IMG/VR virus record: IMGVR_UViG_3300036939_000049
Location: 1-64,000 of that record
Origin: a virus
Length of the DNA: 64,000 nucleotides
Reading direction: 5' to 3' (one strand)
Part shown: one piece after another, positions 42,856-50,013 of the stretch
Layout: each line of letters begins with the position of its first letter
Position numbering within the stretch: the first letter of the stretch is position 1
Made by a program: the position numbers and the translations under genes
The notes under the pieces: model-generated
What the model was told of the DNA's origin: nothing
Databases searched by the model: none
What the model saw: the letters and a program-made list of their open reading frames with translations, nothing else

Positions 42856-42953
42856 CGTGCATTCCTAGTTGATTAGGCGTGTACTCCCGATGGCTGGTGA
42901 CACAGCGCGATCGGGGGCGGCTTTTTACGACGTCCGCCGCAGGTCAAGTGGGA

Positions 42954-43160
42954 TTACCAGTAGTTGGTATATCTCACAGGTCTGTCTGCATCGTCAGGGA
43001 CAAACTTTTTCTCGGTTACATCGCGTTCTCCTTCTGGGGTTCCAGGCTTATACCCTGCTAGAGAGCCATCCCAATTCTTGGCTTGATAAGCCTTAATCTT
43101 TGCCCAGTACTCTGTCCCGTATGACTTTTTGACAATTTTGAATGGTTTTGATTGTGACAT
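42954..43160 (-). CDS. Small hypothetical protein
   Basis: Protein of 68 residues with a good ribosome site (AGGAG) before its ATG. It is hydrophilic and Lys-rich (SQSKPFKIVKKSYGTEYW). It lies upstream of the KilA-N gene on the same strand. Function unknown. Confidence 0.55.
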   Translation of the reverse strand: MSQSKPFKIVKKSYGTEYWAKIKAYQAKNWDGSLAGYKPGTPEGERDVTEKKFVPDDADRPVRYTNYW

Positions 43161-43284
43161 GATTCACTCCTATCTGTGTTGCATTTGTGAGAGCGCGATC
43201 GCGCTATTAGATTTCTGACTTTCGTTGTCTTGGTCGTCGTTTTTGCCGATTTTTGCAGACCGCAAGACTTGATCATTAAAGAAA

Positions 43285-43494
43285 TTAAGGTTCTAACAAA
43301 TCCGCAATCTCTTCAATGCCAAGGCCTGTTGCCTTACATAAATTTGCCATTTGCCTAGGGGTTAACTTTGGTATATGTATACCGCGCTCCCAGTTAGATA
43401 TTGTCTGATCGGTTACTCCGATTGCATTTGCTAGTTCTCGTTGAGTCATATTTAGAGATTCTCTAAGCTTTGTCATGCGTTTTCCGGCTGTCAT
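43285..43494 (-). CDS. XRE-family repressor
   Basis: Protein of 69 residues from ATG 43494, chosen because longer starts run through its operator region. The XRE fold is clear: MTKLRESLNMTQRELANAIG and TDQTISNWERGIH. It ends GLGIEEIADLLEP. Two inverted repeats lie immediately upstream, so it probably represses itself and the divergent small genes. Confidence 0.75.
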   Translation of the reverse strand: MTAGKRMTKLRESLNMTQRELANAIGVTDQTISNWERGIHIPKLTPRQMANLCKATGLGIEEIADLLEP

Positions 43495-43499
43495 TCTTT

Positions 43500-43555
43500 G
43501 TTTCTTGTAAAACATTCTACTACAAGAAACTTGACCTTTTACAAGTTTCTTGTAA
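43500..43555. promoter_or_regulatory. Paired CTTGTAA-type operators
   Basis: GTTTCTTGTA (43500-43509) and TACAAGAAAC (43521-43530) form one inverted repeat; TTACAAG and CTTGTAA with a TTT centre (43539-43555) form a second. All share the half-site CTTGTA and probably bind the adjacent XRE protein. Confidence 0.6.
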
Positions 43556-43645
43556 TACTTAGGTAAATCAAAAGCGATCGCGCCTGTCCTGACAAACTGC
43601 ACGCGATCGCACTTCTAGCCCTTTCTTAAGAAGGGTTAACATATT

Positions 43646-43795
43646 ATGCCAGATTCAGATCAAGATCGTTCTAAAGAAAGTCAAGAGGCTCCGGATGATC
43701 GCAACGCTGATCTTTTTGAAGCTCCTGGAACTGATGCGCCTGGTCAACAATCGCTATGGGAGGTAACGGAAACACCGCCGCCGCGTATCAAGTAA
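43646..43795 (+). CDS. Small acidic protein
   Basis: Protein of 49 residues with AAGAAGGG before ATG 43646. It is acidic and Pro/Gln-rich (DQDRSKESQEAPDDRNADLF). It is divergent from the XRE repressor and may be controlled by it. Function unknown. Confidence 0.5.
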   Translation: MPDSDQDRSKESQEAPDDRNADLFEAPGTDAPGQQSLWEVTETPPPRIK

Positions 43796-43803
43796 AAACT
43801 TAT

Positions 43804-43822
43804 GAGGGCGTTCTACGCCCTC
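43804..43822 (+). other. Leader hairpin before small gene
   Basis: GAGGGCG and CGCCCTC form a perfect 7-bp stem with a 5-base loop. It lies after the small acidic gene and directly before the AAGGA ribosome site of the next, so it could affect translation. There is no T-run. Confidence 0.4.
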
Positions 43823-43834
43823 AAGGAAAGAAAA

Positions 43835-44203
43835 ATGCTAGTACATGTTGTTAATGATTGTCGTTTGTTTGTTGTCAAGTACAAGATTAAGGACACATTT
43901 GTCCTGACAACATTTTTCCCTACGTACACGCCTAACGGGAGTTCCATGTTTGAGACGTTCATGCTGCCTGCGAATGAGGTAATCCCATTTTGTTCTAGTC
44001 AACATGTACCAATTCAAACATCAGGTTATGACTTTCAAATAGGCGATCGCGTTCGATACATAGGGACTGTACGAGCTATCCTTTGTTCGCTTGAAGGGAA
44101 GTTTCTGACAATAGAAACTATCGGTTTGAAAGATATTGGGTGTGTTAGAGATGATGAGACGCATTTACGGTTTTTTTGTCCAGCTGTCCTTGAACTGATT
44201 TAA
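43835..44203 (+). CDS. Hypothetical protein
   Basis: Protein of 122 residues from ATG 43835 behind AAGGAAAG; an ATG at 43802 would run through the leader hairpin. Beta-rich with IGDRVRYIGTVRAI, which resembles a small SH3 or KOW-like barrel, and a Cys-containing centre. Function unknown. Confidence 0.5.
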   Translation: MLVHVVNDCRLFVVKYKIKDTFVLTTFFPTYTPNGSSMFETFMLPANEVIPFCSSQHVPIQTSGYDFQIGDRVRYIGTVRAILCSLEGKFLTIETIGLKDIGCVRDDETHLRFFCPAVLELI

Positions 44204-44256
44204 TTTTCTTGACAAGCACAAGTACGCGATCGCGTAGACCCTTAATATCGCGTCCA

Positions 44257-44284
44257 AAACCGCTCCCAGCAGGGCGGTTTTTTT
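44257..44284 (+). terminator. Rho-independent terminator
   Basis: AAACCGC and GCGGTTT arms with a 10-base loop, followed by a T-run, lie after the rightward gene ending at 44203 and just before the convergent thermonuclease gene. Confidence 0.8.
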
Positions 44285-44287
44285 GTC

Positions 44288-44749
44288 TCAGAACAAAAGC
44301 TGAGTTGCCATCCGCTTTTCTAGTAGGATGTCATTGAGGCACCGCCCATCAGGAAAGAAAATCTTCCCCAGATACCTGCCGTATTTTTCCTGCTTGGTTT
44401 TGCTCTTAACTCGAATAGTTTCTAGGGTCAGCACACTCCCGATCGCGCACAGCCCTTCTACAAACTTCGCGACTTCCTTCCCTTCCTCTGTATTTTTCTC
44501 TGGTGCGTTCAGCCCATACAGTCGGATTGATTCATTCTTCAGCCACAAGGGAGAACCCGTTAGGATTTGTGCGACAAACGTGTGGGGTACAAAAATAGAG
44601 AAGCCCAGGTCAACTAGTTCAGTATCGGGAAGAATTTCGTGCAACTGGCTGAATGAAGCCAGGTTAATATCTATAGCGAGTGTGTCACCGTCTATGACCT
44701 TGACTATCGTGACCTGGTAGAGCCATTGTGCTTTTTGCAGCTTTCTCAT
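44288..44749 (-). CDS. Thermonuclease family protein (SNase)
   Basis: Protein of 153 residues. It matches staphylococcal nuclease: KVIDGDTLAI near residues 17-26 (Asp ligands), IRLYGLNAPEKN (Arg and Glu of the active site) and KYGRYLGKIFF (second Arg), ending in LLEKRMATQ. About 30 extra residues are inserted between the first two motifs. No signal peptide is seen, so it may act inside the cell, for example in host DNA breakdown, though a different export route is possible. Confidence 0.85.
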   Translation of the reverse strand: MRKLQKAQWLYQVTIVKVIDGDTLAIDINLASFSQLHEILPDTELVDLGFSIFVPHTFVAQILTGSPLWLKNESIRLYGLNAPEKNTEEGKEVAKFVEGLCAIGSVLTLETIRVKSKTKQEKYGRYLGKIFFPDGRCLNDILLEKRMATQLLF

Positions 44750-44756
44750 TTTCGCA

Positions 44757-44782
44757 ATTAAAAACCCCCGACATTTCGAGGG
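44757..44782 (-). terminator. Leftward terminator
   Basis: On the minus strand CCC-CGA type arms (with one mismatch) are followed by TTTTT. It lies downstream of the leftward operon ending at 44893 and upstream of the SNase gene. Confidence 0.55.
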
Positions 44783-44892
44783 CTTGACTGGTAAAAATAA
44801 TCTAAGGTTAGCTACATTTTAGCATCCCTAACTAGCAGTTTTCCCGCGTTTCTTTGGGTGTGCTTGTTCTTCACCTTTAAATATTGCATCGA

Positions 44893-45723
44893 TTATTTAT
44901 TTACAGGTGTTTTTTGCGCAAATTCAATCCAATTCAAGATCGCATCTTTAAGATTCACCCCAGCAGCTACCAGCGTCTTTACCTTGTCCTGATAGCTATT
45001 CCGGCAATGTTCTTCTGTGTCGAAATGCGACTTTCCCCAGCCGACTGCCAAAGCTTGAGCCAACTCTTGACATAATTCAGGCGATAACTCCGCAGGTAAG
45101 TGCGCATTATGATCTTGGCACCAACTAACAATCTGATCTGCACTGTGTCCTGTCACTTGGCGGATTGCTTTAATTAAGGCATTGTGTTGTGGGTACAACG
45201 CTGGTTTGGGTGTCGATGGTTGTGCCTGCTGTTTTGGCTGGGGTTTAGCTTGAGGCTGCGGAACTTCTCCGCCGAGTCGAGCAAGTGCCTGATTCATCAA
45301 TGCGCCCCAATCAGCATTTTCCCAGCTACCTGCGCGGATCGGCTCGAAAGTTTCTGGGTCGCGAGCGCTCACCAGCACGTTATTTTTCTCATCCCCAGCC
45401 TTTAGTTCCAACGTGATGGGTCGCTTCAGTTGGTTGTCAGAGAGTGCTGCGATTGTTATCAACATTCCTTTAGTGAACGCTGTATCGACACCAGAGCGCA
45501 ACACGTAACGCCTGTCCGCTATTATCTCAAAGTCTGCTTTCAGTTCGTTGCCAAAACTGGTTTCAGCTTCCTTAACCTCAAGGCGCTTGAGTGTCCCTGT
45601 AAGGGCAGATTCTTGGATGTAACGCTTGGTGCTGTCATCTAAGTAGTACCAGAGGGAATTCCCTTCATTCTTGATAAAAACGTACAGACGGGTGAGTGGG
45701 GCGTGGAATCCCAGCTTAATCAT
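44893..45723 (-). CDS. Possible single-strand DNA-binding or recombination protein
   Basis: Protein of 276 residues in two parts. Residues 1-135 are beta-rich and could be an OB-like domain (LTRLYVFIKNEGNSLWYYLD and so on); residues about 150-175 are a Gln/Pro/Lys-rich linker; the last 100 residues are helical (ALIKAIRQVTGHSADQIVSW). The shape fits an SSB-like protein but I see no definite match. It is the last gene of a three-gene leftward operon with a nuclease. Confidence 0.5.
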   Translation of the reverse strand: MIKLGFHAPLTRLYVFIKNEGNSLWYYLDDSTKRYIQESALTGTLKRLEVKEAETSFGNELKADFEIIADRRYVLRSGVDTAFTKGMLITIAALSDNQLKRPITLELKAGDEKNNVLVSARDPETFEPIRAGSWENADWGALMNQALARLGGEVPQPQAKPQPKQQAQPSTPKPALYPQHNALIKAIRQVTGHSADQIVSWCQDHNAHLPAELSPELCQELAQALAVGWGKSHFDTEEHCRNSYQDKVKTLVAAGVNLKDAILNWIEFAQKTPVNK

Positions 45724-45740
45724 TGTTAATTAATCCTTGG

Positions 45741-46142
45741 TTATTGGGGAAGGTTGAGGGTTAAACGTTGAATGTCGTTGGCGATGTCGGACAGGAATGT
45801 TTCTGTGAGCATCTTTTTGCTGAGTCGATGGTATTTAAATCCCAACTCCTTGGCCGCGATCGCTTTTTCTTCATCTTTATCAAATTTGATTCGATGTACT
45901 CCGCCATGAATATCGATCAAGACAGCCGGGGGTAAGAGTAATTGGGGTTTCTCCTCGTAGAAAACAATGTTGCGTCCATAGGCAAAATCAGCGCGATAAC
46001 GCCGACCCGGAATAAATGGGGCTTGTGTCATTAGCGGAATATTCGGGTATAACCGAGTCCACAAAACAGCAAAGTTTTGCTCTAGAACGCTAGAAGACAT
46101 ATTTTTCAAAGCTTTTAGGCTTATATCTTCCATCGTGCTCAA
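45741..46142 (-). CDS. PD-(D/E)XK nuclease-like protein
   Basis: Protein of 133 residues. The motif YRADFAYG followed by VLIDIHGGVHRIKFDKDEEK matches the order of VRR/VSR-like nucleases, which carry DFA, then E(V/I)xGGxH. Here the second motif is DIHGG, so the usual Glu is Asp. The C-terminus continues AIAAKELGFKYHRLSKKML as in that fold. It is preceded by one base from the upstream gene, so translation is coupled. It may act in recombination or repair. Confidence 0.65.
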   Translation of the reverse strand: MSTMEDISLKALKNMSSSVLEQNFAVLWTRLYPNIPLMTQAPFIPGRRYRADFAYGRNIVFYEEKPQLLLPPAVLIDIHGGVHRIKFDKDEEKAIAAKELGFKYHRLSKKMLTETFLSDIANDIQRLTLNLPQ

Positions 46143-47120
46143 TTAAATTGTCCTTGACAAAATTTTCGATGTTGCGCGATCGCGTTGGTTGATTAATCTC
46201 AATGTGTCTTCTGCTACTAGTTTCTCGTCTGGTGCTTGAGCTGGCAAGGCATCAGCGATAAGCGCGATTGCGCCTTTCGGGAACCTTGCTTTAACCTCTC
46301 CTTGGTATCCGACACGAGAAACAATCAGGTTTTGACCTTCTATCAGCACTCCGCCAAGATAAGCCCCATCTTTGGTTATTCGTAAACACCAAGTTTCATC
46401 ATCCAGGAGTGCTGTGAATTCAAGCCCTCGCTTTGTGGCTTCAGCCTCCAGTTGATCTTTGAGACAGGGCTTGTCGGATGCTGAAATTCGCGAGTTGTTC
46501 CAGTCTGTTAAATAAGGGGAGATGTCCGCGATCGCGCAACTACTTGTTTTCGTACCGTTCCAGTTGTAACGGAGTTTAATGCTGCCGTCCTCAACCGGAA
46601 TGACTTCTTTGATGGTTGCCCCTATTTTACCCCGCTGCTCCAAGGCGAAATTCAATGCTTTGACGATTTTACCAGTGGCGACAAAGCTACAGGTTTTCCA
46701 TCCCGAATCCAGGGTGTAGACCAAATAAAATACCCCTTGCTTGGTTTTTCCCAACTTAATAACGCTTTTGATTTGGGTGTCGTTGACGAGGGACTCGTAT
46801 CTGGGTTTACGGCTAGGCGGCTTCAGCTTGATGACTGCAATACCCGCTAACTGAGCCGCCCAACTGCGCTCTTGTTCAAGAGACTCTTCTAAAGTGTCGG
46901 AACGCTGTCCGCGCTGTGCTCGCTCTTTAATCTTGGCTTCTAGCGCCTCAATTCTTTGCTCACACAACTTGAGTGCTGCATCTGGCGCTAGCTTGGTGCA
47001 GTTGATGACAGCTTTCTCGCCAAAGCGTCGAAAGTCTCCAGCTGTTGCTTCGTGCAAGCCTTCTACAAAACGGAATTTTGGCGGATAACGTACAGGGTTA
47101 CTGGCAGGAAGTGCTAACAT
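46143..47120 (-). CDS. Hypothetical protein with coiled-coil region
   Basis: Protein of 325 residues, first gene of the leftward operon. Residues about 55-95 form a charged coiled coil (EQRIEALEAKIKERAQRG). The rest is beta-rich with no known motif. It may be a partner of the nuclease and the SSB-like protein in DNA processing. The promoter region holds a perfect inverted repeat. Confidence 0.55.
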   Translation of the reverse strand: MLALPASNPVRYPPKFRFVEGLHEATAGDFRRFGEKAVINCTKLAPDAALKLCEQRIEALEAKIKERAQRGQRSDTLEESLEQERSWAAQLAGIAVIKLKPPSRKPRYESLVNDTQIKSVIKLGKTKQGVFYLVYTLDSGWKTCSFVATGKIVKALNFALEQRGKIGATIKEVIPVEDGSIKLRYNWNGTKTSSCAIADISPYLTDWNNSRISASDKPCLKDQLEAEATKRGLEFTALLDDETWCLRITKDGAYLGGVLIEGQNLIVSRVGYQGEVKARFPKGAIALIADALPAQAPDEKLVAEDTLRLINQRDRATSKILSRTI

Positions 47121-47208
47121 ACTTTGTATACTGACACTACAGCTACAGAAAGAGGGCGATCGCGTACTTGGTCACAGCAGCGCGATCGCTTTGTCTTTTC
47201 TTATTATT

Positions 47209-47236
47209 ACAAGTTGACTATCGACTGTCAACTTGT
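47209..47236. promoter_or_regulatory. Inverted repeat in divergent promoter region
   Basis: ACAAGTTGAC and GTCAACTTGT form a perfect 10-base inverted repeat with an 8-base centre between the leftward operon and the rightward small gene, so it may control both. Confidence 0.6.
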
Positions 47237-47315
47237 TAGTATTCTGAATATCAGTATTTTGGTATATCAGTAAACGAGAGACAATACTTTGGTAGTTTTG
47301 CAAGAGGTTAGGTCT

Positions 47316-47576
47316 GTGCGGGTTTATCTCGACATCAGCGGGTATTGGCCAAAATATGGCGATGGAGAGCCGCGATCGGTTAACTCCGTTCACGAGGCGT
47401 TAAAGGGGACGCCCAACGAAATTGGACGGAATACCCTGCGTTTGGCACTAGAAGGGCGTTTAGACCGTGGACACTTCGCTCATGTGATTAAGTTGCAGCG
47501 TGTTGTGTCGTACTGGGTTGGGAGAAAGGTTTCGTTGGAAGAGTTGATGACAGTAGAAGAGGAGCGGCGCGTGTAA
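47316..47576 (+). CDS. Small hypothetical, possibly DNA-binding protein
   Basis: Protein of 86 residues from GTG 47316 behind GAGGTTAGG; TTG 47289 would give 95. Residues SVHEALKGTPNEIGRNTLRL and FAHVIKLQRVVSYWVGRK resemble a short helix-turn-helix protein. Its stop overlaps the 19-bp palindrome. It is a candidate for binding the upstream inverted repeat. Confidence 0.5.
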   Translation: MRVYLDISGYWPKYGDGEPRSVNSVHEALKGTPNEIGRNTLRLALEGRLDRGHFAHVIKLQRVVSYWVGRKVSLEELMTVEEERRV

Positions 47577-47590
47577 ACTATTCGTGTACA
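47572..47590. repeat. 19-bp palindromic repeat, copy 7
   Basis: TGTAAACTATTCGTGTACA overlaps the stop codon of the small gene and is followed by a terminator. Confidence 0.65.
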
Positions 47591-47594
47591 TCAA

Positions 47595-47627
47595 AAACCT
47601 CTGGCTTGGAGCTAGAGGTTTGTTTTT
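47595..47627 (+). terminator. Terminator in repeated module
   Basis: AAACCTCT and AGAGGTTT arms with a 11-base loop and a T-run. The palindrome, hairpin, TTTTTGGGTGG and HIP1 site are repeated almost unchanged at 47786-47855. Confidence 0.75.
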
Positions 47628-47785
47628 GGGTGGGCGCGATCGCGAATAATGTAATAATAAAGAAGATCGCGTTACGGAGTTTTTCTCCCTGAATGGCTTC
47701 CAGTTAGACAAAAGTTGAAGAATGAATGGGTGTCAATGCCCTGGAAAACTCATTGGAATTTGGTCTAGGTAGCGCGATTACCGCG

Positions 47786-47804
47786 TGTAAACGTTTCGTG
47801 CACA
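47786..47804. repeat. 19-bp palindromic repeat, copy 8
   Basis: TGTAAACGTTTCGTGCACA, orientation as copy 7. It lies in a gene-free region before the second copy of the terminator module. Confidence 0.6.
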
Positions 47805-47806
47805 AA

Positions 47807-47840
47807 AAACCCCTGGCTTGGAGCTAGGGGTTTGTTTTTG
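47807..47840 (+). terminator. Second copy of the terminator module
   Basis: AAACCCCT and AGGGGTTT arms with the same loop as the first copy and a T-run. The stem base pairs differ from copy one but still pair (T-A for C-G), so the hairpin is under selection. The stretch 47640-47786 between the modules holds no convincing gene. Confidence 0.7.
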
Positions 47841-47874
47841 GGTGGGCGCGATCGCGTTCAATAGATTTCGCTGA

Positions 47875-48642
47875 CTATACAGTCACCAGCAATTCCGGTC
47901 TTTCGACTACATCCGATTCTTGTTTTCCACGACTTAATACTAAGTCGCCCACGCCCGTTCGTTCACATTGGAAGTGAACTAACATCCAGCCAGCCTTAGT
48001 ACGAATCCGAGCAGCCTGCTCAAACCGGGTTTTACCCTGTGCATACAGCTGTCGTTTCTGCTCTAAATCTTCTGGATGCCAGTCTCCAGATGTGTCGCGC
48101 TGAATCGCGGCTTTCATGTCTTCCATAGACAAAGCATTGAAATTGAACAAATCAACGCTTGCCTTGTTAATACCCCACTGGATAGTGCGAATAACACCAC
48201 CGTTACTATTTAAGATGGGCTGAACCAAACCCATCGGCTCATCGGAATTTTGCATTCGGTCAATAACGGCATCCATTTGTAATTTCTGGTCTGGGGTGAT
48301 AATTCCACCAAACCAGACAAAACGATCGGGCACTTGAATGCTTGATGCTAGATTAGAAGTTGATTCCATTGTTTCTCTCCTTGGTATAGGTATTGGTTCT
48401 TCGGGAGCCATGCTGGCAAATACCCGGTAACCGTTTACTTTGCCAGGGCAGCAAATCTGAGCAACGTCCAGCCCTACCCGGCGTAAAAGTAGGGCTATCC
48501 GCTCAGAGACACCTGGTTTTTTGATAAGGGTCTGCACAGAAGATTTAGGTAAACCCCTTAGCACTAGTTTATTTCCTTCAGCCTGCCAGCCTAACTGCAA
48601 AAGGCTTAAATCAAGTTTGTCTACAGCGTTGTCAAACCCCAT
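47875..48642 (-). CDS. Hypothetical protein, possible PAS-like region
   Basis: Protein of 255 residues. The N-terminal 80 residues are helical (DKLDLSLLQLGWQAEGNK); a Pro-rich linker (EEPIPIPRRE) precedes a C-terminal part in which HPEDLEQKRQLYAQGKTRFE and following strands recall a PAS fold. No cofactor motif is visible. It overlaps the upstream gene by 11 bases. Confidence 0.5.
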   Translation of the reverse strand: MGFDNAVDKLDLSLLQLGWQAEGNKLVLRGLPKSSVQTLIKKPGVSERIALLLRRVGLDVAQICCPGKVNGYRVFASMAPEEPIPIPRRETMESTSNLASSIQVPDRFVWFGGIITPDQKLQMDAVIDRMQNSDEPMGLVQPILNSNGGVIRTIQWGINKASVDLFNFNALSMEDMKAAIQRDTSGDWHPEDLEQKRQLYAQGKTRFEQAARIRTKAGWMLVHFQCERTGVGDLVLSRGKQESDVVERPELLVTV

Positions 48643-49165
48643 TCCTCTTTCTTCCTCTCTTGTGTTTTTGGACGAGCTTGACGATTTCTGTCAAGCTTTC
48701 CGCTTCAGTATCTTCAAGGTCTAAAGCCCCTGAAAGCTCTAGGGCATCATCTGAATCAGCTTTTGCTGTGATCAGCTTTTGAATAAACGCGATCGCGAGC
48801 TTGCCCGCATCTTCTATTTCATCTTCTTCATGCGGTAGATTTTCACGCTGCCGCATAGTGGACTCCGCCTGAGCCAAAATTTCGCGACCCAGCCGAATCA
48901 ACTGAATTCCAGAAAACCGGGCGAATGATCGACGTACCTCGTCAATTGACAACACGCGATCGCTTACGCTGCTTTTTTCGTCTAGCTTCAGTAGCCCACG
49001 TGCAAACCGCTCAATAACTTCGGCAAATGAAACCCCCAAGGAATCAGCGATTTCCTTGAAAAGTCGTTTGCCCGTAGCCGTCAGTTGAAGGTTAAGGCGT
49101 TCCGATTTCGGCTCATCCCATGCTTCACCCTGCCCCCGTCGAGATTTGATTCCTTTTTTTCCCAT
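48632..49165 (-). CDS. Hypothetical protein, RHH-like N-terminus
   Basis: Protein of 177 residues. An N-terminal segment (SERLNLQLTATGKRLFKEIA and VSFAEVIERFARGLL) resembles a ribbon-helix-helix or related DNA-binding fold. The rest is helical and acidic (HEEDEIEDAGKLAIAF). First gene of a two-gene unit; it may be a regulator with its partner. Confidence 0.5.
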   Translation of the reverse strand: MGKKGIKSRRGQGEAWDEPKSERLNLQLTATGKRLFKEIADSLGVSFAEVIERFARGLLKLDEKSSVSDRVLSIDEVRRSFARFSGIQLIRLGREILAQAESTMRQRENLPHEEDEIEDAGKLAIAFIQKLITAKADSDDALELSGALDLEDTEAESLTEIVKLVQKHKRGRKRNGV

Positions 49166-49333
49166 TTTTTTATCCTAAGGCATTGCACGATACCTCCACC
49201 AGCAGAAGCCCCGATATATAGGTACTCTATCATTTATTTATTTATTTGTACGATGCCCTTGACAAGGCTCTACAGAGCACCTAAAGTAAGTAACAGGTCG
49301 AGCAAAGACCTTTTGCACCTTGCAGGCTACACA

Positions 49334-49371
49334 AAACCGTGTAAGCCAGCAGGTTTACACGGTTTCTTTTT
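49334..49371 (+). terminator. Hairpin with T-run
   Basis: AAACCGTGTAA and TTACACGGTTT arms with a 10-base loop and CTTTTTCT. No rightward gene clearly ends before it, so it may stop read-through or act as a leader for the small gene at 49374. The rest of 49166-49373 holds nothing I can name. Confidence 0.6.
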
Positions 49372-49373
49372 CT

Positions 49374-49493
49374 ATGAAAGAACTATTTTGTCTCTCGGCT
49401 CTCGCGATCGCGCTCCTCCTTCTCATAGGAATAACCGCGCAATCGACTATCGAGCTATCCAATCCTTTACTCGAACGAAACGATGAATTTTAA
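49374..49493 (+). CDS. 39-residue single-membrane-segment peptide
   Basis: Starts MKELFCLSALAIALLLLIGI, with one hydrophobic segment at 3-22 and a short polar tail. It could be a small membrane protein or signal-peptide-like peptide. It starts right after a hairpin with T-run. Function unknown. Confidence 0.4.
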   Translation: MKELFCLSALAIALLLLIGITAQSTIELSNPLLERNDEF

Positions 49494-49569
49494 GTCAATG
49501 TTTCACCTAACCCTAGAGCTAGGTGCTTGGTTAGTGACAATGCAAGTTTTGGTAAGTTTAATCCACGAA

Positions 49570-49851
49570 CTAGGGTAGTAGTTTTATCCAAAACTCACAC
49601 CGTTTACCTGGATTAGCCGCTGCCGCTCTGGCAATCACTTGAACTAACTTTTCTAATTCCCAGCTTTCTTCATCAGGGCTTCTGAGAATCACCTCAGCTT
49701 CTGGTACTGAGAGGAAAGCGTTCACATGCACTGTTTCGCTGACCTTGTACACGCCTTTTGTTTCGCTCGTCAATAACTCGCCGCTAAGTTCTAACGAACT
49801 ATAGCGGGAGCTTGTGAAAACAGGCTCTAGTTGACCAGACTCAGTTCGCAA
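49570..49851 (-). pseudogene. Gene truncated by the first IscB element
   Basis: The reading frame of 93 residues runs leftward. Its first 27 or so codons are antisense to the scaffold of the first omega-RNA; the rest (KGVYKVSETVHVNAFLSVPE onward) lies outside the element. The simplest reading is that the element inserted into a gene and the present start codon lies inside the element. The intact form is unknown. Confidence 0.5.
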
Positions 49852-50010
49852 GAACTACGTTATTCAGTTCATGAAACCTACAAATACGTGCCAGTTTGTA
49901 GCTCTTTCGTACAACGTTAAACATCTGTAATGAGTTAAGGAAGTGCGTTGTGCTAAAAAAGGCTGGATAACATTGTCGAGGCAAACTTAACCAGTAATGA
50001 GAGTCTCAAA
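49769..50010 (+). ncRNA. Omega-RNA A (HEARO-type guide RNA)
   Basis: The RNA lies upstream of IscB as expected. Stems in A: GTCAA (49769-49773) with TTGAC (49831-49835); CCGCTA with TAGCGG; CTC with GAG; a small hairpin GTTC-TAAC-GAAC; and GAGCTTG with CAGGCTC. Copy B keeps the same stems with different bases. The last 26 nt before the IscB start (49978-50003) are conserved in both. The probable guide is the 16 nt before the scaffold (49753-49768). Confidence 0.75.
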
Positions 50011-50013
50011 GTA

